From: Daldinia sp. FL1419
Lineage: Eukaryota; Ascomycota; Sordariomycetes; Xylariales; Hypoxylaceae
DNA: 64,000 bases
Assembly: GCA_025201765.1 (NCBI GenBank)
Contig: MU623348.1
Location: forward strand, 124,001 to 188,000
Reading direction: 5' to 3'
Of the stretch, positions 1-13,914 are shown piece by piece. The stretch's first letter is position 1. Every line of letters starts with the position of its first letter. The notes beneath the pieces were generated by a model. It did not search any database and was not told where the DNA came from. It saw only the letters and a list, made by a program, of their open reading frames with translations. The position numbers were made by a program, and so were the translations under genes.

Positions 1-3000
1 TTGACAAGGCTTGTTTAGAGAATCGACAACAGAGACGGAGCGGAAAACTGATTGTGGATGACTATACAAGATGCTGTAAAGAGATGTGGACTGGAATCGA
101 ATGGGTTCAAGGTACACCAGGACCTACGTCGTATACGTATAGGCTGGCGAGGATAACGGGATGCCATATGCAGAACTATGCATGGCTAGACTTTTGACAG
201 GGACTTAAGATGGTGTGGAGACCTCATGTGCAGCAGCTCGAAGTGGTGAGTACGATTGATTGGCGATTTGTTCGCTAAGAAACGGTGTGGCCACACCTTG
301 AACAATCTAGGAGAAGTGGCTGACCGGGTATACATACAAGGCTAGGCTCATACTCCCTTGGGCGGTTAAGCAATCTCGGGAATAACTTCGTTTTTATAAG
401 GCCATGAGAGACGACTAACGGCGATGATACTCTCGCCCTTTACGGAGCTGAGGTGTCTAAAAAGCGGCTGGCCCCACACAATGCCATACGAATATAGACA
501 TGGCCATATGACTCTGCGCGTTAGTAGTAAGCGACTGATCTAGCACTGAACTTCCAGACTCGCGAATCGAATGCCGAGCGAACCATTCTCGAACTTAAAA
601 TCAAGCAGAATAGGGGCATTGTTTGACGAAGATTACCGGGCTGTGACGGTTCATAATGGCTAAGCGAAGATTGCTTAGGTTGTAGAGTTCGTGCCCCTTT
701 CGAAGAAGATAGGGTGTAGATAGTCTGCAATAATGATATATACTGCTAAGAACCCTACCTGCAGCTATATACGCATGTATGCGGTTATGTTGAATCGCAT
801 GTGGAGACTTATATGATTGGTTATTTGGAAGAGTTTCAGACAGTTTTTGAGAATCTTAATGACGTTTCCCAGACTTCTCCGGGATGGTTACTTGGCTCTA
901 AAATGGACCACGCTTACGGGATAGAGAAGAGCGACTCGTAGCTCAGCCCAGAGATTCACCGAATGTTTTCAGCCTGTGGAGATCTGTAAGGATCGGCGAT
1001 GCTCCAGGATGGGGCAAAAGGGTTAGAACTTGGAGGAAGGGGATACGGCGGAGCTGGTGCGTCTCGCCTAGACTAGGGAAGTGCGGAATTAGTTGATGGG
1101 TAGTTGAAGAATCAAGGAGAGGGCTTATTGCGGCGCTTTGGTGGAAACGGTCGGACATATTTGCTCTCCAAATATTGCAGTGGTCGGTGATCACGTCAAG
1201 TCCCCGGCTTAGCTAACCCCGGAAGCTCCAGATAGCTTTTCTATTGTCGGCAGTTGAGCGATCAGTTCGAGTTGCTTGTCTCCCGGGGCCAAGAGCGGAT
1301 AGGCACGCGATGAGGCACGTAACGAGGTTTCAACAGGGTGAAGAGCGGGACGAACCATGACGACAGGGCGATAAGGTCGCATTATACTACCCTGTTGACC
1401 TCTATAGTAGTGTAAAAAATAACCCTGTCTCTGATCATTGTCTATTGCTGTCTGGTGATAGAGACTTCTGCCATACTTGGGTAGATAGGGGGTGGATCCC
1501 GGCGGCCGTCCGAAGTTCAAACTATACCATAGCACGTCCTATGCCTTGGGTAATTTGTAATGTACCTAAAAGGTATCTAGGTTGTTAGGTTGCTAGGTTG
1601 CTACGTAGGTGGTACCCCTCAGGTAGACGAGCTTTTTCGTGCAGGTGTGTGTGAATGTGTGTGTGAGTGGGAGACGCGAAGGATATTAAAAGGGTATGGA
1701 AACGGAAGAGGTGGTGTAAGTAGTAGTGGAGGATAAGTGGATTTATTATTTGAAGACGCGTGAGCCGCCAATCAAAATGCATCGCCCGCCAGTCGGGGAA
1801 CTTGACATCAGGCTTGGGTAGGTACCTGTTGTTAGTAGCGGGGTACATGTACCTTACCCATGCGGGTTGCCTGTAGCGGGTTGAGTGGGGCGGTCACGGA
1901 GAGAAAGATTTCCCGCTACATTAACTCCAACGTCTCCCAGGTCCCATAGAGGTACTAAATGCGCCACTGCAGCCACAGAGAAAAGAGGTCCGAGCACATG
2001 GAGACGGGACCACGGGATTGCTAAATTTGGTATCTGCGCATGTACTGAATTGCGTGCAAATCCGCCATATGTACCTCCATACCTATGAGGTGCCTCGTTT
2101 TGTAGCCCAAGATGTACCTCGCGTAGTGTACATAGGTATATTTTACACTAGGTGGGTACCCGTTTAGTGTTACATTGTGTACATACTTGTACCCAAGTAC
2201 CGTCAACCCCCATTGTTCACATCGACATCAAATCGTCTCAAAATTTGGGATCGTTACCTGGTTTTGTTTTGACTACATGGTATCACGAGCCAACTTTGCG
2301 ATTTGGGACCACCTACCTACCTACGCTACTTGTACTTGCAATTGCAATTGCACTTGCGCGTGCGTTACATATTTCCCAAGTAGCGAGTATATCGTATACC
2401 GTATGACTATCACCACCATTACCATCGCAATATACAGACATCCTATACACTATCTATCGGATATCTCGGTTCCCAGATCGGCTTCTAGGCTGATTTCTAT
2501 GGGATGCTTCTCTAATCGCGTCATGGCTGTTCGCTAGCGCGGATAGAGACGACCTCGTGGCGGCATACCGATGCAACATGGTCGAAAGCTGAAACGCTTC
2601 CCCGGTTTGTCGATGCTCGCGGGTCATTAGACTGTAGATTTGATGGCTTGATGGTTGACTGGATGATTGGCCTGAATTTTTCAATCCGGACCATTCATTC
2701 CAGCTCGGTTACCTATGACATGGCCCAATTCTTCGACGTGCGTCGGGTGCTTGCTGATAATGACCTGGAGCCTAGAGATGTCTTTTAAACATCTTTTCTT
2801 CGGTTCCCGGTTGGATATCTAGCACCTAACCCCTCCAGCACTGAATCATCAAGCATTTACGGGGAGGTGGGATCGAGATAAAGGCGCGAAACGCGGTAGG
2901 AGACAAGTATGTGCCGTACGTATGGGCGTACGTGCGCATGTATGTGGACGCGTGCGTGCGTAAAAATATATGCGACACATGCGATATATGCGCGTAGTCT

Positions 3001-6000
3001 GTCCCGGTCTCACTTACACGAGAGGGGATGATGGGGATGATAGAGGGGAGATGATAAAAGCGCGGGAACTATGGCTCTATGGCTCTATGGCTGCAGTCGC
3101 CACTTATGCGCCTCCGTCGCTCATCCGATGCAAGGTGTAGTTAAAGATAGCTGAGATCGTCATAAAATCCAAGACATGGGCTAAACGAGTAAATATCGTC
3201 TTCTTCGACACATGTCGAGATAGATTACGACGTCTAATTTGCGCGGCATATCTATCTATCACGACCTTGTGTTATAGATGTTATCATAGAGGGAGAAAAA
3301 TCTAACCGGTAACTGTCGCGTACCGTGCTATACGTCATGCCTTGGTCCGAATTTGCGCGCCGGCCGCTCCGACAATGTCGGTCAAAGGTAGGTAGGTAGT
3401 CAAAAGCAGTCTACAGCAGTTTTGCTAGTGCTCACCCTTATCGTTGGCCATATGACATCTCGCAGACATAAATAAACGTTTAGGGCGGCCCCCAAAGCGC
3501 AAGTTTTCCTGGTGGACGAGGACTAAATTCCCTAGTTTCCAGAACCGCCTGCTTGGGATGTGTCGAATCTCATCCTCTTTTCCTATAACGTCGACTTGCA
3601 TTCACCATTTTTTTGTGCTATCCTGCTAATCAACCATAATTTGGGCATCGAAATCCTACGAAATCCATCGCCTCTTTTGACGAACATTTGTTTCCGCCGT
3701 AATTGAGCTTTCTAAGGTCAAGACCGAATAGTCTTTAGTTTGCTGGAATACGAGCCGGAGATACAAATTTATTCTGGAGGAAAACGACTAGAAAATACAT
3801 ACCCGGACGGTCGCTGGTATATCTGATATGTCACTTACCACTTACCTAAGTAGCTTGACTTTCCAATAAGGCCAGTTGCTGATCACGGACGCTTCGGGAC
3901 GTGCACGAGTGGGCGACACCCGTCTTACCACTCCTTGTGCTCCCTTACCATACGGGTTACACTTCGTACCTGTCTCTTTAGCCTCACTCACTCGGCACAG
4001 CGTCGCCGTCTAAGACTAGAAAGAGATATGACCATCGCAAATTAAATTACCTACTCCTTGGGTGAGCAGTTGTACCCGATAGAAATATCCCTGGTTTAAG
4101 GGAAGAGGAGGAGTAATTTGTCACGACAGCTTAGATACCTAGCTTATGCCGAGTTTACGCATCTGACACTTTCTAAAGGTTTAGGAACAAAAACACAGCC
4201 GTCGCGCGTCATCTTTTAGACCAATAATACTGCACGGGGCAGATAGACCAGCTGGGTTATAGGTAGGTACCTATATGCATACCTCTCTCGCTTTTCCCCA
4301 AGTCGTTCAAAAAGGGACGATCCATCTACTTGGCACTTCGACTATCTGCGGTCTAACATGGTTCGAATAGTCCGTGCTCGCGTTATACCGATTTTATTTT
4401 AGCTAGTTCATGGTAGTTCATGCGCTTCATCGATCTGATTCCCCCAAATCCACCATCCATGGTTGACCTGATTCGAATTTGGATGAAGGTGTAATCCGAA
4501 AAAAAAAAAAAAAAAACCCTACACAAGTAAACATTGACCCCGCGGCCTATCATTTGCTAAATCTCGAGCACGGTAACTCTTTTTTTTCAGCACCTACTCT
4601 TCAGGTCTCGATTGATTGGGTGCCACGCATCAGGTTTCAAGGCGAGAGGATCCATCATCAGCATAGTTTGGGGTTTCTCACCTTACCCATCATCTCATGC
4701 ATACGAGTGGACGACCATTTATTCCCAATTATTTCTCTAGGCTTGCTTTACTCAAAGCTCTCTAAGCTCTGTATAAGTTACAAATTCTAAACCAGTACAA
4801 TACCGGAACGGGTCTTCACCGCCGCTGAGATACCTAGTTATATCCAGTCTACCAGGGCATTGTGAGATTTACGAACCTAAGGCACAATCTAAACCCACCC
4901 CTCAACCTTTTCTTTTTCCTTGGTTGGATGGGGATACAACTCCTCTTCTAACTACATACATACATCTGTACATCATCGTGAGACGTCGCGACGATCCAAC
5001 TCACCGTTTCATTACCAGTGGATCAGCTCATGTCGCAATCCTTCCTCTTACAATAGAAAAAAGTCACGGGACCGGCGAATGTCGGGTGAACGATTTTAAT
5101 AACTAGTTTTAGTTTCTCTCTAACTGCTTCTTTTGCAACCCAACGGCGCTTCGAGTTCCTTGAACCAAGCTCGCATATTTTGACTGTTGGAAGTACCAAT
5201 GAGACCCCCACACAAAGCCATCGTCCCCCTGTAGGCCTAGCCCAAAACTTCCCAAGTCCTCGACTCTGTCTGACATTATCCTGGAGCCATTCCTCCGTCC
5301 CTAGACAAATTATCCAAGAAAAGAGAACTTGTTCAAGGGTCACCCGAGAGTTCCCTGACGAAGGACTTACGCGGAGGAGCCGGCCGTATTTGTAACTATA
5401 TTCGATACTTCCCGACTACCCTGGAGAGAAACAGTGCCTTGCGTCGACCTGCATATGACTCTTATCTTCAGCGGTAGGACATTTACCTATTTGGTAGTTA
5501 CCCAATTAACTCGACCCCTCGTCCGTTACTACGTTGACTGCCTAGACATATTTCCTGGGTTCGTCCTCAACTGTCTCCTATCTACTGGGGCGTAACAGGA
5601 ACAAAAGTAGAGGGAACCACATGAGGGAGGGGAAACGTCGACGCAGCTTGACTAACTCTCATTCGTGACCTCGTGGCTGGTTCGAGTCATCCATCACCTT
5701 CTGAGACATACTGGGACGGGCAGGCAGACGCAACCGCGGGTTCCTGGAAACACTTTACCTGATCCGGTTTCCCAGTGCCTCGCTACATTCCACACGGGTG
5801 TCTTGAACTAGGCCATCAGCTTACGAGTAGATGACCTCTTGTTGGTATCGTCCGAGTCTTACGAATCATCAGCGACTTTGATTCAGCCACTGGAGAAATA
5901 CCAGGGAAAGAAATCGGAAACTAAACGTAGCATTGATTTCATCATTAAAGCTCCGAGCCACTGTATTCACCGTGGTCACAATCGTCACAAGCCTCACAAG

Positions 6001-8117
6001 CCTCACTAGCATCACAAAATCCCCGATTTTCCGGTTGTGATGCTTTTCTTTTGACCAGCCAGGAAGTTTGCAGAAACAAGAACAGAAGTAATAACCACAA
6101 ACTTGACCTTTTTATATCATTTCATCCAAACTTGAACGAGATACCTACCTACCTATCTAACCTGACCTGACATACAAATACCCACGTCGGGTATACACGT
6201 GTGTATTTAATCCTGATTACCTTGGGGTTATTAATTCATTAACTCCGGTTCTCATCCTCGCCTTCCTGCCTTTTCTTGCTCTACCTTTTTCGATCAAACG
6301 AGGCATCTATCTTCGTCTTACCGTCCCACCGGCTTACCGTCTTACACGACCTGCCCCCCACACTTTATATACCCTAGGTACCTAACCTAAGATACTCATA
6401 AAGTGAGGACCCCTAGGACCCCTCGGAAACCCCTCCTTTAGGTGTTCTTCTGGGTTGAGATCTTTGTATCGCGGCGGATTTACCTTGGGTTGGCCCGCCT
6501 GCGAACTACCTACGCACGCATTGTGCACTGCGTAACTACGTACTGCGATCGCTGTGTCATTCCAATCAAACCCCCTGTAAGTTTTTAACTGTAACCCCCC
6601 TTCTTCTTATCCCCCAGGTCCTGAGGTTCCATCTTCCTTCAACTCCCGTCTACCTAAGGTAATATTTACTAAGGTAGCCGCCTCTAACCTTACAAGTACA
6701 TGTAACTTGAACCTACCAAAGGCCTGCAGGCTTTTCAAGACCATAAGAACTCGTACCCTGTCACGGATTGACATTCTGGGGCTAATGATAACTAATTAAA
6801 GCTCTACTTAGCTCTTTTTTTTCAACTCAACTTACCACTTTATCATTACCACTTTAGTACCAATTACGCCTACCTACCTGGGTACTACCTCTTATTATTT
6901 CGCTTTGTGGTCCCTTAGTACCTACCTACCTATTAGGTCCTCGCTATAAGTACCTATTGTACAATACAATAGGTACAGCACTTAAAAAATTACCTAACAT
7001 TTAGGTACCTGAACTGTAAGTTCCGAATCCATTTCCCCCCCAGTCTCCAGAAGTCTCCAGTCTCTTTTTTTTAGTCCCCAGTTCAAGTCCCAATTCTTAT
7101 TTCATTACCCCCCATTCGGCATGCTCACCCCTCGTCCTTCCATAGCTTTGTAGCTATTTGATTTGGCCGAATCTCTGCCGCCGCTAACCATCCTTCTTCT
7201 CTTTCTTCCTCTGTGCTCTCTCTCACACTTTTTACCATTCTACGTTTCACCCCCCCCCTTCTCTAATTCTATTCGAGAGAGGGTTTTCGCCTGAAATAAA
7301 AAAAAAAAAAAAATTAAAGCCTACAACTCACCAAATTCCTTTTCCTCCAGTAACCTTGAGACACACGGCGCACATATAGCCGCATATAACATAGCTATAT
7401 ACCTAAGGCTTTGGAATTCTCAAATCATCGTCTTCCAAGTCCAATTTTTCCCAATTTCCCCTCTCCACCTAAATTTAAACTTATTCTTGATTATTTCTTC
7501 TGTTCCTGTACCTTACACCATCAAAGTGGTATCCCGCCTGCATAACGACATACGTGTAGAAAGGTAGGGTTAAACAAGACATCTTAGTTTTTTGAGGGTG
7601 GGATGAGTTTTAAATTGTTATTATCATCGTTGTCTTATCATCCTTTTTCGCAACCAGCCATTTTATATACCTAATGTACATCTTTCTTTTATATTTATTT
7701 CAACTCGTCCAACCTTTTTTCGTTCTTCCCTTCTTCTATATCCAAGCAATTATATGTACCCAAGCTACGTGCTCCGATATTAACAAATCGTCTAGTTTAT
7801 TGGTCCTACCCGATTCGACCCCGGACTGGAGTAAAGAGTGGAAGAGAAGCACGACCACGACCCTGGGTTAAGAAAGACGATAAGGGGGCGTCAATGCTTG
7901 CTGCGACCAGGTTGTCGTCGACGCGCCCCTCCTAGAATCCTCCCACGTCTCGCTACCACCGTCGCCATTTATTGCCTACCATTTTTACCATTACTGGTAC
8001 TATTATCACTCGTACTATTACTGCAACCTCTTTCCTCCCCTTCCCTCCTCTTTTGTTTTTGTCGTTTGTCGCATTTAAATTCTCAACCCGATCGCTACCA
8101 CCGTTACTACCTCTAAA
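1..8117. other. Long gene-free region; right part is a pyrimidine-rich leader
   Basis: I find no open frame with family resemblance, codon continuity or paired splice sites. Visible items are an A18 run at 4499-4516, three copies of an 8-base unit (ctatggct) at about 3069-3092, imperfect 9-base repeats with a TCACAA core at about 5974-6017, and many TACC/GGTA tracts (for example 6140, 6880, 6920). From about 5.9 kb to 8.1 kb the plus strand becomes strongly C/T-rich with several short upstream ATGs. That suits the promoter and long 5' leader of the zinc-finger gene starting at 8118. No tRNA or rRNA was recognised. Confidence 0.6.
6950..6976. repeat. Perfect 12-bp inverted repeat with 3-nt loop
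   Basis: The left arm (6950-6961, starting GTACCTATTG) and right arm (6965-6976) are exact reverse complements, separated by CAA. The arms contain the TACCTA unit that recurs across intergenic DNA of this window. It lies about 1.15 kb upstream of the zinc-finger gene start, in its C/T-rich leader region, and could form a hairpin in DNA or in a leader transcript. It may equally be a chance product of the TACCTA/TAGGTA repeat background. Confidence 0.8.
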
Positions 8118-10091
8118 ATGTCCGAATATCGTCATATGAGGTCTGGTAGCTTAAATATTCCATCTCAGACAAGTACAATGAGTCCGATAGTTCCGTCACA
8201 CGGCCGCTTCGATGGCCCGAGAAGTCCACCAAGTAAGTGATATCTCTACACATGTAATATTCCATGCTTCCCATGCTTCCAGGTTCTACGTGTTCTACAT
8301 GTTTTACATTGCATTTTCTGTCCAACCTCCGGGCCGTCCCTATTCTAACCTCGGTATTCTCCAATCGCAGATACGTCGCACGTACCATGTAAATTCTTCC
8401 GACAAGGCGCATGTCAGGCTGGCTCTGCGTGTCCCTTCAGTCACGATCTCGGTACTGCTTCGGAAACGGTGTGCAAGTACTTTGCCAAGGTAAGGATGAA
8501 AAAAGAAACAAGTTTCAGTCTCGCACGCATTCTCAGGTACCGCGACAAACAAGGGAGGACTAATGATCTGGTGAAACTATAGGGCAATTGCAAGTTCGGA
8601 CCAAAGTGCGCTAATGTCCACGTACTCGCCGACGGTAGACGAATCAATTACGGTAAAAATGGTATCACCATCGGTCAACCTATCCACCTCGGCGGTCGAG
8701 TCAATCCCAGTTACAATTCCTCTTCCAGCAGTGCCTTGACGAATTCTTTTATGCGCGCCGACGCTAATCCCTCATACGGAAATGCATATGGTTATCCAAT
8801 GTCCCCGAGTGATACTTATCAATCCATCGACCGTCGGCCGAGTTTAGAAAACGTACCTACCATCGACACCACATATTCTCACACGAGTTCTCAATATGGT
8901 TCACCACGTGAGGAAGACCCGACTCGTCTCGGTTTGGGTCTTTCTCCCGTAGCTGCCAAGGGCCTATCCGTTCTCGACGCTCCTCTTCCCGCATCCTTCG
9001 ATTCGAATGGAATTTCTAACGCCGCTCGATATCCCGGAGCGCCGTGGCCGTCCTCGGTACCCTCACAATTCGGGCTCGATTCTCCATCGCCATCTCTAAA
9101 TGCAGCCAAGGATTCCAGGACCTCAGAAACCCTTAAGCTCCTACACCACTCGGCATTTGGTAGCAACGAGCATTTATCTTCTGTTGCAGCTGGTTCCTCA
9201 CCTCCGACTCAACTAGCAGACGAATATTTTGGCAGACGTCAGATGCACTCTAGCCGCTATGCCAAGCCTAAGATGCTTAGCAGCAGCGCGCCTCGTGCTA
9301 TCGCCGGTGCCATCGATCGGGATTGGGAATCTGAATTCCCCTTTTTGGAGGAGGATTATTTGCCGGATAATTTGAAGGACTTGTTGACGCCTGCCGAAAA
9401 GGCGCGGCGTGGCTCGCGAGCGGCTGACGAAGATTCGAACGGCCATAGGGGAAATGGTACTTCACCTAGCATCGCTGGGATGAGCGGCACAGGGACGCCC
9501 AATGGCGAAGTAAGCTCCAAGTTTGGCAGCCCAATGGCGTCGAGTCCAAGTCGGTGGGGACCGTTGTTCCAACGACAACACGAGGAACACGAGGCGAAGA
9601 AACATGCAGCGGCAGCTAGTGCAGGTGCATTTGGACACGTCGGAAGTCCTCTTCGCCAATCCAGCCTCAGTGCCAACGTTGTGCGACCACACAATTCGAG
9701 CCGCTCCAGTAGCATTGAAGGTTTAAGTGCCTTGTCTCAGCAGCTGCAACGCACACGCATCGATAGCAACGGAGGCGAATCACCACTATTGCATCCCAAT
9801 TCGCATACGTCGCGACCTTCAAACGGGCGAGCCGGCGAACGCCACGTCAGCAGTGGCTCCATCAGCTCCAGCGCTCGATATACCACCCCCATAGGCGAGG
9901 AGGATGGCGAATTTGTCTTTAGCATGGACGAGGACGGCGACCGAGACAGCACTATCAGGGCGCGGAAGCGGATGTCCGGTGTAGGCACTGCTATGAGTGT
10001 TTGGAGTTCTAGCTACGCTGGCGTTACCGCGGGGCCCGGAAAGAAGGATGACGGTGCCGCTAGAGTTGTCGAGGGGGTCGGTGGCCGATGA
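8118..10091 (+). CDS. Tandem CCCH zinc-finger protein (Lee1-like)
   Basis: Three exons: 8118-8232, 8371-8489 and 8583-10091, giving 580 aa. Both introns have GTAAG donors and the second has a CTAAT branch site. Two tandem C-x7-C-x5-C-x3-H fingers span residues 45-63 (C45, C53, C59, H63) and 73-91 (C73, C81, C87, H91). The remaining ~490 residues are Ser/Pro/Asn-rich low-complexity sequence, with an acidic patch near residue 215 (FPFLEEDYLPDNLKDLLTP) that looks like a short conserved motif. The layout matches fungal CCCH proteins related to yeast Lee1; such fingers usually bind RNA, sometimes DNA. The long C/T-rich leader suggests transcriptional or translational control. The start is chosen because it gives a complete N-terminus in frame with both fingers. 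The family call is firm and the exact role is not known. Confidence 0.9.
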
Positions 10092-11300
10092 GCGATGACC
10101 AACCTCAGCCTAAGAAGATGGACCGGGGATATAATGACGTATCATCGCGCAGGACTAATAAAGACGACCCAAGGAATATATCCGCCCCTCATCAAAGCAT
10201 TTTAAGATATGCATGGTCGAGATGCACATATCGAGACATCCATGTCCGAGTCACGAAGTCACGAATCAAACATAAAGCGCCCAGAAAGCTGGTCATAAAG
10301 CATAGGAGTATTATACAAAGGATGCTTCGATAGGTCCTAACCATTATTAAGTAGGAAGGATATTAAAGTACGAAAAAGAAGATTGTTGCATAGTTAGCAG
10401 GCGGGCATAGAGATGGCGGAACTCCTGCTACCTCACTGTTTAACTTTTCCTCACGGCATCCAGGTTGGCAAAAACTGACACCCCGACGAGACAGCGGGTT
10501 TCTTAAGAGATTATCTACAGGAGATGCGATCCAGGGGGCCGGAGTTGGTTGGGCAAAAAAATATCACATTAACATATGACCATTTTTTTATATTTATTTC
10601 CTGTTTATAACCTTTTCGAACAAGTTTTCATCTTTCGCGGCACAGTGGGCGGTTTACTTATTACATTCTTGGAGATATCCTGGGTTTATTGGCATCCGCT
10701 TTTTATTTCTCCTGTTTCGCTGCATCTCATCCTATCTATTGTCTATTGTACGCAATATTTAACTATTTCCACGCTTAACATGTAATTTGGGATTCAGTCA
10801 TTTGGTTGGAATGGGAAACACGGAGGTAGACATCATAGGCGGCCATATACACGAAAAGAAAATTTTCAATTGGATTAGAACAAGACCACGCTGTTGCATT
10901 CATATATCCATCATACATCCATCATACATTCTTATATACTCCTTTCTATAGGTATACATAACTTGGCTGGCTAGAATGTTGCCGGATTTCTAGGATAGAT
11001 AGGCGCATAGGAATAGCACATAGGGGATAGGTAAATGCGAGGACGTTTATCACCCCCCCCCCCCCCAACCATATTAAACGGCCCTAGTCGTCGTCGATGC
11101 GTGGATGGCGAGTTTGCTATGCGATTTCATTAATACTTTTCCCAGAAGAAATGGCCACCAAACGAAGCCAAATGGATCGGTCCTGAAGGAGGGCGATCGC
11201 AATCCAGGATGAGTCAAGCCCGGTTCGTGAGGCAATTTGCTAGGCATCTCAAGCCATCAAGTTAGTAAGTCGATAAACACCCTGTCTAGTTTTCGGTACG

Positions 11301-11330
11301 TAGTGTAGTGTAGTGTAGTGTAGTGTAGTG
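11301..11330. repeat. (TAGTG)6 microsatellite
   Basis: Six exact tandem copies of a pentamer. A perfect pentanucleotide array of this kind is likely length-variable between strains. Confidence 0.9.
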
Positions 11331-11687
11331 CGGATAAAGAGATGGGAGGTCGATGATGAATCGACTAACCTAGGTTTGGGGCTAGGCAGAGACGTAAGGG
11401 AGATGGATAAATGGGTATATATGCCGATCGTTCGCCCACGTAGCCTTTAGTGTCAACTTGTAGGGCTGAAGGATTAGACATCCCGGTCAACTAACCTCTT
11501 TATAGTTTCTTGTTGATTCGGGCGGCCTCCGCCACCTAGGCGTTTTGCTCGCGAATCTAAGAATACGCGTACGCAGGTACGGCTAGTAACATAGGCACAC
11601 AGAGCCTTCATATCTATCTAGCCCAGAGGCCAACATGAGTCGTCCGGCTCCCTACTTATCCAAACAAAACTATTATAAAGCTTTATT

Positions 11688-11721
11688 AGGTAGGTACCTA
11701 GGTAGGTAGGTAGGTAGGTAC
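11688..11721. repeat. GGTA tetranucleotide tract with internal palindrome
   Basis: Consecutive GGTA units interrupted by a TAGGTACCTA palindrome. It is one of many such tracts in this window (also near 4261, 13376, 17667, 22974 and 61489). Confidence 0.85.
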
Positions 11722-13914
11722 TACACCCGCAATGCTTCATCTGAAAGCCCTTGTGAAACTCGAATAGGCAACACCGGCGCAACTGCGCAAAGGGTTCATG
11801 ACGCGGCCTCCTTACCTTGTAGTGGGATTTATGAGCATTGGTGATTAGGTACGTAAAGAGACGGATGAAGACATATTGCTACAGAGAACCGTCGAGCCTG
11901 TGAGGTAGGTGAATGGTATGGTGAATCATGACTCAGGGGTAATTAAGATGTCGAGGCGCACGAATACTACCAAGCACACTTTTTGACGAAAAATTTGCCC
12001 AGGCCGTTACCCGTTCTTGACTTACGCCCGCTTGAAATGGAACAAGCCATTATATTGTGGAACTCGATATATGCCCAACTAACATTCCTATTTTCTACCC
12101 CAGAGGCTTCAAGCGAGAGGTTACTCGTACTTATACTTTACTCGATCCAACTTCTTATATACATGATTATTGATGATATATTCAACAGTTTGTCTACGGT
12201 GTACGTTGTCAGTTGTCAGTGAGTACCTAGGTAGGTTTATTGAATTCCATCCAGAACTCAAAAGGGAGTAACTAAAGGCAAGGCCTATCTGTCTGTATGA
12301 TTAAAGGCTTGGGTACCTACCTGGGTAACCAAGAGGGTAACCAAGAGGGTAACTAAGACAGGTAGGGATCTGATCCTACCGTCAAGCCTTATTTTACCCT
12401 ATTTTCATAGTTACTGGTGGAGTATTTCCAACAAACCGGCCGTATAACTCATCGTGTTGCATGCGAGTTCTCTCGGTTGGATTGTTACATCTTCATTTCA
12501 CGATCATTACCAAGGCTACAACCCAGGGGCTTTATCGGAGAGGGTGTTCAGCTCAGCCTCAGTTTAATTAATAAGGCCCTTTATAGTACGCTAAACTGGT
12601 TGGCCGCCCTCGCATAACTAACGGGCCTCACTTCTTAAAGTGTATTTTGCTTCGCTTAGATGTAAAGAATAAGACAGATACGTAAGCATTTACACCCTCG
12701 CCGTCGTTAGAGCGCCAAGTCCCTCGTACACAGAAACTTGCGCAACGTAAGATAAGTTTTAAATTATCGATAATTCAAAGCTTCTTTCTATTAACAATAA
12801 TAATCTATGTAACTTAGGTAGATCTCAAGCAAACAATGTTTGAGATTTTTTTAACTCCGAGGTAGATGGATGTAAGCGCGTAGGTACCGAGGCACGCACA
12901 AAGCGACGAATACTCAACTCGGGCGCTCGCCCAATTGAAATCTCATGTCCCATGAAAGCTGTCGTGTATCCCGACAACCTGGGATGCCACATTGTTCTCG
13001 GGCCGGCTCGCCAGCGATCGGCTAGTCTGGTGATCCCAAGATGACAAACAATCGTATAACTCCGTCGATATGACCATAAGGCTAGGGTGGTATGCAGAAT
13101 GCAGAATGCTTGGAGATCAAATGGCAGCTCGTGCCGTCCAATCACCGGCGCCGTAGGTATGCACTAGAGTCTGACCGCATATATATTAAGACATGCAGAC
13201 GGTGGGAGGATGGGACGCCTTGGGCGAAAACTACCGGCGAGAAAGTCTAAGTAGGTAGGTAGTCACGAATAATTTGGTGATGGTTGTTGATAGTACACCT
13301 TGTGATGTCGAGCTGGTTATGATGACCTTTTCTTTTATTTCGCGAACACCAGGTGTTTTATGTGGCACGCCTTTAGTTACCTACCTACCTACCTACCTTC
13401 TCAGCTCCTAGGTTAGATTAGTCGTAATTTGCTTGTTGGTGTTGGTACCTATTCGCTAGAACATGACGCTCTTCGGATTAAATCGTGTATTAAGCACCCT
13501 TCGTAGAAGCCACGAGAATGATATTTCTATCTTGTAGGTAACTCTAGGGCTAGGGTCCATCTAGAACGTCATTTGTTCTTGGCGTCTTATACAAGGCATC
13601 ATCGTCATCCAAGTATTAACTGTGAGTTCTGATTTACGAACGGGGTATTAAAAGGCTACCAGCTTCGGGATGATCTTGAAATATACCTACCCATCCCCTC
13701 TTCGCCTTTTTGCATCGTTATTGTTACTGCTTGATCGTCATGTCATATTCATTTAGACATAACTTGCTCAGATAGCTTCATGCCGGAGAGGGTTCTACAT
13801 TAGATGGATAGTCGACGAACAAAGTTCCCATCACCAATATCACTTATAACTGCCTGTGTCATAAAATCCGCAATTCGTTTATTTGCCAGTTTATTCAAGT
13901 TGGAACTGTCCGAT

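Larger units (their letters stand above)
10092..13914. other. Gene-free intergenic region with simple repeats
   Basis: No coding sequence is supported between the zinc-finger gene and the modin-like gene, whose 3' ends converge here. The first few hundred bases are probably zinc-finger 3' UTR. The rest holds a C-rich homopolymer near 11052, a (TAGTG)6 tract at 11301-11330, a GGTA tract at 11688-11721, a 12-base unit (gggtaaccaaga) repeated near 12321-12360, and TACC tracts near 13376-13397. Open frames here are short and read through repeats. Confidence 0.6.

Noticed and set aside
4479..4790. Frame starting just before a poly-A run
   Set aside because: It begins at a non-ATG codon and its N-terminus is the A18 homopolymer read as lysines; there is no protein character after it.
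5670..5700. GGTTCGAGTC resembling a tRNA T-arm
   Set aside because: No matching acceptor, D or anticodon stems could be found around it.
1..8000. CRISPR array, phage or bacterial operon features
   Set aside because: The window is fungal nuclear DNA with introns; repeats seen are short microsatellites without spacer structure.
10088..10333. Open frame just after the zinc-finger stop
   Set aside because: It overlaps the stop codon of the zinc-finger gene, has no family resemblance and reads through likely 3' UTR.
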